This document shows positions 1-5,846 of a stretch of 8,659 nt of DNA, one piece after another. The notes beneath the pieces were generated by a model. It saw only the letters and a program-made list of their open reading frames with translations. It was not told the DNA's origin and searched no databases. The position numbers were made by a program, and so were the translations under genes. The DNA is from Schleiferiaceae bacterium. GTDB lineage: Bacteria > Bacteroidota > Bacteroidia > Flavobacteriales > Schleiferiaceae. Location: positions 1 through 8,659 of the forward strand of contig JAKMGS010000076.1 in NCBI GenBank assembly GCA_022424815.1, given 5' to 3'. Positions within the stretch are counted from its first letter, which is position 1, and every line of letters starts with the position of its first letter.

Positions 1-914
1 TAGCATCATTGGTCAATGTGTTCTTTGGCTCTATCAAAGGTCATGAAAAACAGGTGATGGGATTGAATTTCAAGAATCCCGTAGGACTCGCCGCCGGATT
101 TGACAAGGATGCCAAGCTCTACAATGAGTTGGCCAGTTTTGGTTTTGGCTTCATCGAAGTAGGAACCTTAACGCCGAAGCCACAAGCCGGAAACCCAAAA
201 CCGAGGTTGTTCCGCTTGGTAGAAGATGAATCAGTGATCAACCGCATGGGCTTCAATAATGGCGGTCTAGATGAAGCGGTATTGCGACTGATGAAGCGCA
301 AAACGGATCTGATCATTGGCGGAAATATTGGCAAGAACAAGGTGACTCCTAACGAGGAGGCGTTGAATGATTACCTCTTGGGCGTGGAAGCCTTGCATCC
401 CGTAGTGGATTATTTCGTGGTCAACGTAAGTTCTCCTAACACTCCGAATTTAAGGAAGTTACAGGAAAAAGAACCCTTGACAAAACTGCTCAAAGCAGTG
501 CAGGAAAAGAATAATGCCTTGGGTAAAAAGCCGTTGCTTTTGAAAATCGCCCCAGATTTAACGGAAGGTCAGTTAGACGATATTATCGACATCATCAATA
601 GCTTGGAGCTAGACGGTATTGTCGCTACAAATACGACCATCTCTCGCGATGGCCTGCGTACGCCTGCATCTAAGGTGGAGGCCATCGGTGCGGGTGGATT
701 GAGCGGAAAGGTGTTGCGCGAACGCAGTACGGAAGTCATTGCTTATTTGCGTTCAAGACTAAAAAGTTCAATTGCCATTATTGCAGTTGGTGGAATCTTC
801 ACAGGAGCAGATGCCAAGGAGAAGTTGAACGCCGGGGCAGATCTAGTACAAGTTTGGACAGGATTTTTATACGAAGGTCCTGCGATGGTGCGTAGAATGC
901 TCCGCAATTTGTAA
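1..914 (+). CDS. pyrD: Dihydroorotate dehydrogenase (quinone), class 2, 5'-truncated by window edge
   Basis: Oxidises dihydroorotate to orotate in pyrimidine synthesis, passing electrons through FMN to membrane quinone. The reading frame is open to the left edge (first full codon at base 3), so the N-terminal membrane-association helices and true start lie outside; the TTG at 9 is not the start. Counting from that TTG codon, the FMN-barrel signatures appear in order: GLAAGFDKD (27-34), GTLTPKPQ (52-59), INRMGFNN (77-84), GNIGKN (105-110), NVSSPNTPNLR (139-149), KIAPDL (179-184), ATNTT (206-210), GGLSGK (229-234), VGGIF (260-264). The second Ser of the NVSSPN motif (142) matches the serine catalytic base of class 2 enzymes; class 1 enzymes use Cys there. 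The C-terminus ends naturally. The next gene follows after 31 bases on the same strand. Identification is secure; the truncation is only an edge effect. Confidence 0.96.
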   Translation, partial: ASLVNVFFGSIKGHEKQVMGLNFKNPVGLAAGFDKDAKLYNELASFGFGFIEVGTLTPKPQAGNPKPRLFRLVEDESVINRMGFNNGGLDEAVLRLMKRKTDLIIGGNIGKNKVTPNEEALNDYLLGVEALHPVVDYFVVNVSSPNTPNLRKLQEKEPLTKLLKAVQEKNNALGKKPLLLKIAPDLTEGQLDDIIDIINSLELDGIVATNTTISRDGLRTPASKVEAIGAGGLSGKVLRERSTEVIAYLRSRLKSSIAIIAVGGIFTGADAKEKLNAGADLVQVWTGFLYEGPAMVRRMLRNL

Positions 915-919
915 TTTCG

Positions 920-934
920 GGGTAGAACCTATCC
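920..934 (+). terminator. Small hairpin between pyrD and the lyase gene
   Basis: A 6-bp stem with one G-T wobble (GGGTAG at 920-925 with CTATCC at 929-934) closes an AAC loop five bases after the pyrD stop. No T-run follows, so it is at most a weak attenuator or an mRNA 3'-end structure. It may be chance. Confidence 0.22.
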
Positions 935-945
935 AACCCTCAGAA

Positions 946-1812
946 ATGAACCAAATCTCTATTGTAGAGTGTCCTCGTGATGCCTGGCAAGGCATACATG
1001 AATTTATTCCTACTTCGGAAAAAGTAGCCTACCTCAAGCAATTGTTGCAATGTGGATTTGATACCCTGGACGCAGGTAGTTTCGTCAGTCCGCGTGCCAT
1101 GCCTCAAATGGCAGATGCTTATGAGCTTTTTGGTGCGCTTGAAGAAGCAAAATCGAAGAGCCCGACTAAGTTGCTGGCAATCGTCGCCAATGAAGGCGGA
1201 GCAAGACGCGCTGCACAATATGATTTCATTGACGCTTGGGGTTACCCCTTTAGTGTGAGTGAAATATTTCAACAGCGCAATTCTAGAAAGGACATAGCTG
1301 CAGCTATTGAAGATTTGAAGCGAGTAAAAGATTTGGCTTCCGCACACCATGTAGAACTCGTCGTATACCTCAGCATGGCCTTCGGCAATCCCTATGGGGA
1401 AGCCTATGATGTAGCTATGGTCTTGGAAAGATTGCATCAAGCCGTGGAATGTGGCGCTGATATTGTTTCCTTAAGCGATACTACAGGATTAGGTACCATT
1501 GAGAAGGTTGGAGCATTATGTGCATTGATGAATATGGAGTCGACAGTGCCCTGGGGTGCCCACATGCATAGTATCTACGAGGAAGCAGCTGCGAAGGCCC
1601 AAGAGGCCATAAAGCATGGCTGTAAAAGAATAGATACGGCGATGCGTGGCTTTGGCGGTTGTCCTTTTGCCAGTGATGCCTTGATCGGCAACATGCCTAC
1701 AGAAAAGGTCTTGAGCGTCGTTGCCGCTGGTGGCTTCGACTGTACCGTGGATCCTTTACAATTAGAAAGTTCATATAATAGTGCGCTCAAGCTCTTTGGA
1801 CGTTATTCATAA
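946..1812 (+). CDS. HMG-CoA lyase family protein (HMGL-like TIM barrel)
   Basis: Likely cleaves 3-hydroxy-3-methylglutaryl-CoA to acetoacetate and acetyl-CoA, the last step of leucine breakdown, in the cytoplasm. Seen over 288 residues: ECPRDA (8-13, the RD pair that binds metal and acyl group), SFVSP (45-49), SLSDTTGLGT (175-184), the metal-binding H-x-H (His206, His208), GFGGCP (235-240) with the active-site-loop Cys239, and GNMPTEK (248-254) with the conserved Asn249. Length is normal for a bacterial enzyme. Unlike the human enzyme, the N-terminal motif is one residue shorter (ECPRD, not EVGPRD), the acidic residue before SFVSP is Asp42 where human has Glu72, and the residue after HxH is Ser, not Asp. 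From memory these variants are shared by the Bacteroidota branch of the family, so another acyl-CoA substrate is possible. ATG 946 starts right at the conserved N-terminal strand; no clear ribosome binding site. The same-strand spacing of 31 bases allows co-transcription with pyrD. Confidence 0.85.
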   Translation: MNQISIVECPRDAWQGIHEFIPTSEKVAYLKQLLQCGFDTLDAGSFVSPRAMPQMADAYELFGALEEAKSKSPTKLLAIVANEGGARRAAQYDFIDAWGYPFSVSEIFQQRNSRKDIAAAIEDLKRVKDLASAHHVELVVYLSMAFGNPYGEAYDVAMVLERLHQAVECGADIVSLSDTTGLGTIEKVGALCALMNMESTVPWGAHMHSIYEEAAAKAQEAIKHGCKRIDTAMRGFGGCPFASDALIGNMPTEKVLSVVAAGGFDCTVDPLQLESSYNSALKLFGRYS

Positions 1813-1823
1813 GCATACCTTTA
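1796..1823 (+). promoter_or_regulatory. Candidate promoter of the B12 uptake operon
   Basis: TTG at 1796-1798, a 17-base spacer, then TACCTTTA at 1816-1823 fits the Bacteroidota consensus TTG-N17-23-TAnnTTTG with one mismatch. It overlaps the last codons and stop of the lyase gene. Transcription would begin a few bases downstream, about 1827-1831, at the 5' strand of the riboswitch closing helix. Inferred by motif match and position only. Confidence 0.5.
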
Positions 1824-1826
1824 CAC

Positions 1827-1980
1827 CATAGGTTGTTCAGCGGAAGTTGAACCGAAGAAGGAACCCGGTGGGAGTCCGGGGCTTTGCCAGAAGCTGTAAT
1901 TCGTGTGGAAAGCACCAATAGCCACTGCCATAGGCGGGAAGGAAGGTGTGGGAGCGAAGAGTCAGAAGACTTGGCCTATG
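1827..1980 (+). ncRNA. Cobalamin (B12) riboswitch aptamer
   Basis: Senses cobalamin and controls the receptor gene that follows. The closing helix P1 is exact: CATAGG (1827-1832) with CCTATG (1975-1980). Inside, in the usual order, are the hairpin CCCGG/CCGGG (1864-1868 with 1876-1880) around the conserved TGGGAGT loop, a second hairpin GCTT/AAGC (1881-1884 with 1891-1894) whose loop TGCCAG is the L5-type loop, GCCACTGCC followed by GGCGGGAAGG (1921-1943) which resembles the CACTGCC-loop-GGTGGGAAG segment of E. coli btuB, and the B12 box (about 1960-1976, AGTCAGAAGACTTGGCC). The large peripheral region suggests the adenosylcobalamin-type class I, but ligand selectivity cannot be read with confidence. 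The BtuB-like gene downstream agrees with the assignment. The open reading frame that starts at 1884 and crosses this RNA is not coding here. Confidence 0.93.
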
Positions 1981-1993
1981 AAGAATATTTAAT

Positions 1994-2013
1994 GGTGCTC
2001 TGGGTCAAGCACT
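1994..2013 (+). promoter_or_regulatory. Expression-platform hairpin (kissing-loop partner) of the B12 riboswitch
   Basis: GTGCT (1995-1999) pairs exactly with AGCAC (2008-2012), extendable by a G-T pair, and closes the loop CTGGGTCA (2000-2007). TCTGG at 1999-2003 is complementary to CCAGA at 1887-1891 in the aptamer's L5-type loop, the contact known in class I cobalamin riboswitches. The hairpin ends nine bases before the ATG at 2022, within a ribosome's footprint, and no T-run follows it, so translational control is more likely than termination. Confidence 0.7.
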
Positions 2014-2021
2014 GGAATAGG

Positions 2022-3791
2022 ATGAAAAACAAAACGCTTCTTTTTCTAGCCGTAGCGTGCCCTATGTTGATGTGGGGCCAAGTAGATACGCTCTGGACCG
2101 CCGATATTATGGGCCAGGTTTCCAAAGGCAGTGAATACCGTACCTCAGCAGATTCCTTGGCCACGTATGTGGAAAGCGCCTCGGATTATCTACAAAAGGA
2201 TTCGCGATTCAATCTCAAGCAATATACTCCGGGCAGTGTGGTGGCTTCAAGTTTTGGCGGTGCTTCAAGTGAGCAAAGTCGGGTACTCTGGGACGGCATA
2301 GATATCAGCAGTATGGCCACCGGGGTGTTGGATTTAAGTTTGGTTCCGGCCATGATGCTGAGCTCCACTTCTATCGTGGATGGTATTAATGGCGGTGCTT
2401 CTTCCAATATGGGCTCCATGGGGGCATTACACCTCAATTTAAGTTCGAAAACTGGTCGTGGAGCTTCCACAGCAGTGGGCCTAACTAGCATAGGTGAGCG
2501 TACATTAAATGCCCATTCATGGGGGAGTTTCTCCAAAATCCGCTACCAAAGTATCGTACGTTTTACCAGCAGCGATAATGAATATGATTATCGGCTTGGC
2601 TCGTTAGAAGGAAGGATGGTTGGCAATGGATACGGAGATCTAACCTATTTGCAGCGTTTTAGTGGGGCAATGGGTAAAACGTATTGGAGTTCTGATTTAT
2701 GGTATACCCAGAGTGAGAAAAACAACAGCGGATCTATTCTAAGCCCAGGGTACATCAATCATCTTGAGGACGAGGTGGTCCGGTTCAAGTACAAATTAAA
2801 AAGGGGGCACAACGAGATGAAGCTATTTGCTTCTCAAGAATGGCAAGCCTACACGGATACGATGTCCTCTTGGACGCTGCGCGATACCAATACCTTTGGC
2901 CAATTCACTGCGCAATACACACGCACCGAAAAGCGATATAATGTACACCTGGTATTGAACCGATATACTGCAGGGGGGACGAATAGAACTGCAACGGTAT
3001 GGATGCCGCAAGTTGAGCTGAACTTGAAGCCTAGCCAGGCGTGGAATGCCGTGTTAAAAGCCGCTCAGTACCACGATCAAATGTATTGGAGTGCCTACGC
3101 CTTGTATTCGCGTTCAAAAAAACCATGGCTGCAGCAATGGTCGATGGGGAGCTATTATCGATTACCTACACTCAATGAGATGTATTGGAATCCTGGAGGC
3201 AATACAGGAGTGAACTCAGAACGTTCGTACGGGGCTAAATATTCGTTGGAACATGAGGGTAAGTGGACCATTAGATTTACTACAGACCAATTGTATTACG
3301 ATCAGATGATTCAATGGGCGCCAGGAAGCGATGGAAATTGGACCCCGCAGAATTATTATTCCGTCTACACCAGTACCACTTACTTAGGGGTTCAACGTAG
3401 AATTTGGCATCAACAACATGCCTTTAATACTACCCATCAATATAGTCGTATCCTTGATGTGGCCTCGAATAATGCCAATATAATCGGCAAGCAATTGATC
3501 TATAGACCGGTCTTACAAGCGGTATATACCATAGAGCAAGAATTGCCCATAGGGACGTTGATGTTACGCGGCTATTACACAGGTCTCAGGCATACCCTTC
3601 GGGACAATGCGCGAGCGGGAGAGTTGTCGGCACAATCTTGGATTGATTTGGCATATTCTTTGAGTAGTAAAAGCAAGCGTTGGCAATGGGTATTCCGCAT
3701 TGAGAACATTACGGGAGCTCAGCGCCAATTCTACCAATATTATCCTATGCCGGGCAGAACCTATTTATTGAACATTAAACTACATTCATAA
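2022..3791 (+). CDS. btuB: BtuB-like TonB-dependent outer-membrane cobalamin receptor
   Basis: Brings corrinoids across the outer membrane using TonB energy. The chosen ATG 2022 gives 589 residues and a classic Sec signal peptide: MKNK, a hydrophobic core (residues 5-18), and likely cleavage near Gly19-Gln20. Starts at 1884 or 1992 would read through the riboswitch or its platform hairpin and hide the signal peptide. A plug domain spans about 40-142; RVLWDGIDI (87-95) and LDLSLVPAMML (103-113) align with VLIDGVRLN and ADLSQFPIALV of E. coli BtuB. The rest is an aromatic-rich beta barrel of alternating strands, ending in the family's terminal strand with PMPGRTYLLNI and a C-terminal HS. There is no N-terminal carboxypeptidase-regulatory-like domain, so this is the short BtuB type, not SusC. 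The upstream B12 riboswitch and the BtuG-like gene three bases downstream support cobalamin as substrate. No TonB box is certain; VDTLWTADI just after the signal peptide is a candidate. Confidence 0.88.
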   Translation: MKNKTLLFLAVACPMLMWGQVDTLWTADIMGQVSKGSEYRTSADSLATYVESASDYLQKDSRFNLKQYTPGSVVASSFGGASSEQSRVLWDGIDISSMATGVLDLSLVPAMMLSSTSIVDGINGGASSNMGSMGALHLNLSSKTGRGASTAVGLTSIGERTLNAHSWGSFSKIRYQSIVRFTSSDNEYDYRLGSLEGRMVGNGYGDLTYLQRFSGAMGKTYWSSDLWYTQSEKNNSGSILSPGYINHLEDEVVRFKYKLKRGHNEMKLFASQEWQAYTDTMSSWTLRDTNTFGQFTAQYTRTEKRYNVHLVLNRYTAGGTNRTATVWMPQVELNLKPSQAWNAVLKAAQYHDQMYWSAYALYSRSKKPWLQQWSMGSYYRLPTLNEMYWNPGGNTGVNSERSYGAKYSLEHEGKWTIRFTTDQLYYDQMIQWAPGSDGNWTPQNYYSVYTSTTYLGVQRRIWHQQHAFNTTHQYSRILDVASNNANIIGKQLIYRPVLQAVYTIEQELPIGTLMLRGYYTGLRHTLRDNARAGELSAQSWIDLAYSLSSKSKRWQWVFRIENITGAQRQFYQYYPMPGRTYLLNIKLHS

Positions 3792-3794
3792 CAC

Positions 3795-4802
3795 ATGAGA
3801 ATTTCATCATCCCTAGCCATCATTGCAGCATTAGCCTTGGCATCTTGTGGCAAAACGCCACCCACCTCAGGTCCTTCAGGATTCTATACAGATTTGCACC
3901 TCATCCTCAACGAAGGACCTTTTGGTACAGGTACAGGTACTATTACTGCTTACGATGCGGACACCGTCATTGAATCTGCCTTCGCTTTAGAGAACGGCTT
4001 TCCATTGGGCAACGTCGCTCAGCACATGCTGGAGAGCGACTCTTTGCTATTTGTCACAATCAACAACAGCAACAAGGTGCGCGCAATCAATAGAAATACA
4101 TTACAGCACAAGTGGACGGTAGATCTTGAACAACCTCGTTATTTGGCGGCTCACGGCAACAATATTTTTGTATCTAACTGGAAGGATAGCGCGGTATACG
4201 TGCTTTCTAAGGAAACAGGGGCCCAAGTAGATAGCATCTACGTAGGAAACTTCTCGGAGCAGATGATGGTCTTTGAAAATAAGCTGTTTGTTGGCGTTGG
4301 AACCTACGAAGGTCCCTACAAAGTGGCTGAGATTAATGTAAATACTTACGAAGTGACCTTGCACAACACCGGTGATGTACCCAACTCCTTTGCAGTGATT
4401 GGCAACGAACTATTTGTAATGAACTCTGGAGAGCAGAACTGGGGTGTTAGTCCTGATACGAAATCCAGCATCTGGAAATACACAGGTTCAGGATTCTCAG
4501 AGCAAGTCGTCTCCCCGAATACCAACAAGCACGCAATTTCTTTGGCAAGTGATGGCACGAACGGCTATTTCTTGAACAACAGTTACGACGGGGCCATTGT
4601 AAAATGGACTCCAGGTCAGAATTGGCAAACGTCTACCTTGACCTTGCCCGGTGGCTATAAACTCAATGCACACGCGGGCAACCTATATTTCTTGGACGCT
4701 AAAGATTACGCGAGCAATGGTGAGTTGCGCGTGTATTCTACCTCAGGTGATTTATTGGAAACTGTTCCCGCGGGTGTTATTCCCCGCCAGGTCATATACT
4801 AA
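3795..4802 (+). CDS. BtuG/DUF5074-like beta-propeller lipoprotein, probable surface cobalamin-binding protein
   Basis: Predicted to bind corrinoid on the cell surface and hand it to the BtuB-like receptor. The N-terminus is a lipoprotein signal with lipobox L15-A16-S17 before Cys18, followed by a short Pro/Ser/Thr linker (19-29). From 33 on the 335-residue protein is made of repeated beta-propeller blades of the YncE/DUF5074 kind, each roughly 40-50 residues, with recurring 'N-x-L-F-V' strands (LLFVTINNSNKVRAIN 84-99, NIFVSNWKDSAVYVL 123-137, KLFVGVG 163-169, ELFVMNSG 205-212, GYFLNNSYDGAIVKW 257-271, NLYFLDA 296-302). LILNEG near the N-terminus (36-41) is typical of Bacteroidota DUF5074 proteins. 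In Bacteroides thetaiotaomicron the equivalent BtuG2 is a seven-bladed propeller that binds B12 very tightly and caps BtuB. The ATG lies three bases after the receptor stop, so the two are translated from one mRNA under the riboswitch. No acidic lipoprotein export signal is obvious after Cys18, so surface exposure is inferred from family. Confidence 0.8.
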   Translation: MRISSSLAIIAALALASCGKTPPTSGPSGFYTDLHLILNEGPFGTGTGTITAYDADTVIESAFALENGFPLGNVAQHMLESDSLLFVTINNSNKVRAINRNTLQHKWTVDLEQPRYLAAHGNNIFVSNWKDSAVYVLSKETGAQVDSIYVGNFSEQMMVFENKLFVGVGTYEGPYKVAEINVNTYEVTLHNTGDVPNSFAVIGNELFVMNSGEQNWGVSPDTKSSIWKYTGSGFSEQVVSPNTNKHAISLASDGTNGYFLNNSYDGAIVKWTPGQNWQTSTLTLPGGYKLNAHAGNLYFLDAKDYASNGELRVYSTSGDLLETVPAGVIPRQVIY

Positions 4803-5320
4803 GCTTTTACCGTACTGAATTTAGTCTCTGCAGCATACGCCATTGCGCTGAACAATGCTGTGGAGATTAATTCAGGTGCGTAAAAAGGAATGGCTGCAAC
4901 GTATGTGGCCATTAATCCTCCCCAAGTCATAGGGAAAGCACTGTATGCACTTAGGAATACACCCAGGTTACTGAGCAAGAAGAACGCCATGGAGCCTCCC
5001 ACGAGCAAGGCTGAACCATTTTTCATGTTCGTTGCCTTGCGGCCTAGAAGTACGTAAGTAGCGAACCCTGCATAGGTAAACAGCGAACCTGAATACATAA
5101 GGACAAGTTCTCCAGTCGGATATACGAGATTATTGATGATCAGATCACTGATCATCATGGTAGCAAAGACTAGTGAGAGTGATCCCCAAATACTTTTGAT
5201 TCGAGAGGCTCCAAAAAACGCTAAGGCTCCCATCGCAGTGAAATTAGGGTAGTGAGGGACAATGCGTGATACTAATGCCACAATAATCAATCCTAATAGT
5301 ACTTTATTTTTTGTCATCAT
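4799..5320 (-). CDS. DUF6580 family membrane protein, putative transport (ECF S-component-like) protein
   Basis: A 173-residue integral inner-membrane protein with five or six hydrophobic segments (about 7-20, 27-38, 44-66, 73-93, 102-124, 132-163). It carries the DUF6580 signatures: SR-x-VPH-x-PNFT near 18-27 with GALAFFGA just after, SNLGVFLSAYS (117-127), and GL-x4-Y-x-AAIPFYAPEL (135-151). The family is annotated as putative transport proteins and resembles substrate-binding S components of ECF vitamin transporters in size and topology; no substrate is established from the sequence. It converges on the B12 operon with overlapping stop codons (its TAG is 4801-4799, the lipoprotein TAA is 4800-4802), so a role in moving corrinoid across the inner membrane is an attractive inference, but it has no riboswitch. 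It lies 32 bases after the XRE regulator and may share its mRNA. Start ATG 5320 precedes the usual short polar N-terminus. Confidence 0.72.
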   Translation of the reverse strand: MMTKNKVLLGLIIVALVSRIVPHYPNFTAMGALAFFGASRIKSIWGSLSLVFATMMISDLIINNLVYPTGELVLMYSGSLFTYAGFATYVLLGRKATNMKNGSALLVGGSMAFFLLSNLGVFLSAYSAFPMTWGGLMATYVAAIPFYAPELISTALFSAMAYAAETKFSTVKA

Positions 5321-5338
5321 AGTCCTGTGAATTCCTTA

Positions 5339-5346
5339 CAAATATA
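5339..5346 (-). promoter_or_regulatory. Possible -7 element for the DUF6580 gene
   Basis: Minus-strand TATATTTG matches TAnnTTTG exactly and would give a leader of roughly 14 bases, but no TTG lies 17-23 bases upstream. The overlapping plus-strand string TTACAAATATA shares 10 of 12 positions with the palindromic site at the XRE gene promoter, so joint control is possible; part of that similarity is the promoter element itself. Confidence 0.3.
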
Positions 5347-5352
5347 CGCGGA

Positions 5353-5694
5353 TTACGCTTCTTTGGTATAGGTATTCCACGTCCCATTTGGATTTAATAC
5401 CAACAGTTTCTCTGAGGATTTTGTTGTGGGTTGCTTTGATGGAGTAGGAGGCAGCTCAGTTTTAACCTCTTGAGACGGTAGTTTCGTTAGTCGATCACCC
5501 GTCAGGAGGTAGCGGATATCTAATGAATTATCGAATAGGGCCAATTGTTGTAGCAATTGAAGGTTTGGCTTATTACGGCCGTTGAGGATATGTACAAGGG
5601 TAGGACGGTTCATGCCAATGGCCTTCGCCAAAGATGTGGCATTGTGGCCGCTTTGCTCCATATACTCCTGAATTCGACGTACTACATCCTCCAT
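5353..5694 (-). CDS. Small XRE/Cro-CI family helix-turn-helix regulator
   Basis: A cytoplasmic DNA-binding regulator of 113 residues. The HTH_3 domain covers about residues 5-66: the first helix VVRRIQEYME, then ATSLAKAIGMNRPTLVHIL (19-37) as the helix-turn-helix, NGRNKPNLQLLQQLA (38-52) as the typical continuation, and DIRYLLTGD (59-67), the family's usual 'LLTG' ending. A Pro/Thr/Ser/Lys-rich linker (about 70-95) leads to a short tail with LLVLNPNGTWNTY whose role is unknown. Only one ATG fits, at 5694, immediately behind a consensus promoter, so the mRNA would be leaderless or nearly so. The gene probably represses itself, because a palindrome sits on its own promoter, and it may also control the DUF6580 gene 32 bases downstream. 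Target genes cannot be read from the protein. Confidence 0.85.
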   Translation of the reverse strand: MEDVVRRIQEYMEQSGHNATSLAKAIGMNRPTLVHILNGRNKPNLQLLQQLALFDNSLDIRYLLTGDRLTKLPSQEVKTELPPTPSKQPTTKSSEKLLVLNPNGTWNTYTKEA

Positions 5695-5696
5695 AG

Positions 5697-5708
5697 TTAC
5701 AAATGTAA
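5697..5708. promoter_or_regulatory. Candidate operator overlapping the XRE promoter
   Basis: TTACA (5697-5701) and TGTAA (5704-5708) form an exact inverted repeat with a two-base centre, lying over the -7 element and ending two bases before the ATG. This is where a self-repressing XRE dimer would bind. Related half-sites GTTACAT/ATGTAAC occur at 6757-6779 and 6867-6873. Binding is inferred. Confidence 0.4.
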
Positions 5709-5729
5709 TACAAATGAAACACCCCTCAA
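5700..5729 (-). promoter_or_regulatory. Promoter of the XRE regulator gene
   Basis: On the minus strand TTG (5729-5727), a 19-base spacer and TACATTTG (5707-5700) match the Bacteroidota consensus TTG-N17-23-TAnnTTTG at every defined position. The -7 element ends only five bases before the ATG, so the transcript would start at or within a few bases of the start codon. Confidence 0.68.
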
Positions 5730-5745
5730 TCGTATTCCAAATGAA

Positions 5746-5760
5746 ATTTTCAGTGAAAAT
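5746..5760. repeat. 15-base palindrome upstream of the XRE gene
   Basis: ATTTTCA and TGAAAAT flank a single central G, a perfect 7+1+7 inverted repeat, 16 bases beyond the TTG element of the XRE promoter. The string ACTGAAAAT recurs on the plus strand at 5842-5850. It sits in the 167-base gap between the phosphatase stop and the XRE gene; the rest of that gap is AT-rich without recognisable content. It could be an activator or repressor site. Confidence 0.35.
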
Positions 5761-5830
5761 AGGGGCTGGGTTTAACGGAGTTGCTTACGAGAAGTTTTAA
5801 TTGAAATAAGAATTCCTAAATTATTGATAA

Positions 5831-5846
5831 TCAGTATTCTGACTGA
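5831..5846 (-). terminator. Weak hairpin after the PhoD-like gene
   Basis: TCAGT (5831-5835) and ACTGA (5842-5846) can form a 5-bp stem with a six-base loop about 15 bases after the phosphatase stop on the minus strand. There is no GC-rich stem or strong T-run, so termination here is uncertain. Confidence 0.2.

Noticed and set aside
940..1440. 166-residue minus-strand frame opposite the lyase gene
   Set aside because: Cys/Phe-rich shadow of a well-supported plus-strand gene; no recognisable domain or promoter.
1928..1934. Second copy of the P1 strand CCATAGG inside the aptamer, possible P1 competitor
   Set aside because: It falls in the conserved CTGCC-ATA-GGCGG hairpin that resembles E. 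coli btuB, so the match is probably chance.
1884..2021. In-frame N-terminal extension of the receptor
   Set aside because: It is the translated riboswitch; the sequence is explained by RNA structure and a good signal peptide begins at 2022.
2186..2536. 116-residue minus-strand frame opposite the receptor
   Set aside because: Shadow of the receptor plug region, Pro-rich with no domain.
3924..3940. Tandem GGTACA repeat in the lipoprotein gene
   Set aside because: Only two and a half units, in frame, encoding a Gly-Thr run between propeller strands; unremarkable.
5557..5775. Plus-strand frame across the XRE gene and gap
   Set aside because: Its first half is antisense to the HTH domain and its second half covers the promoter and palindromes; no coding signal.
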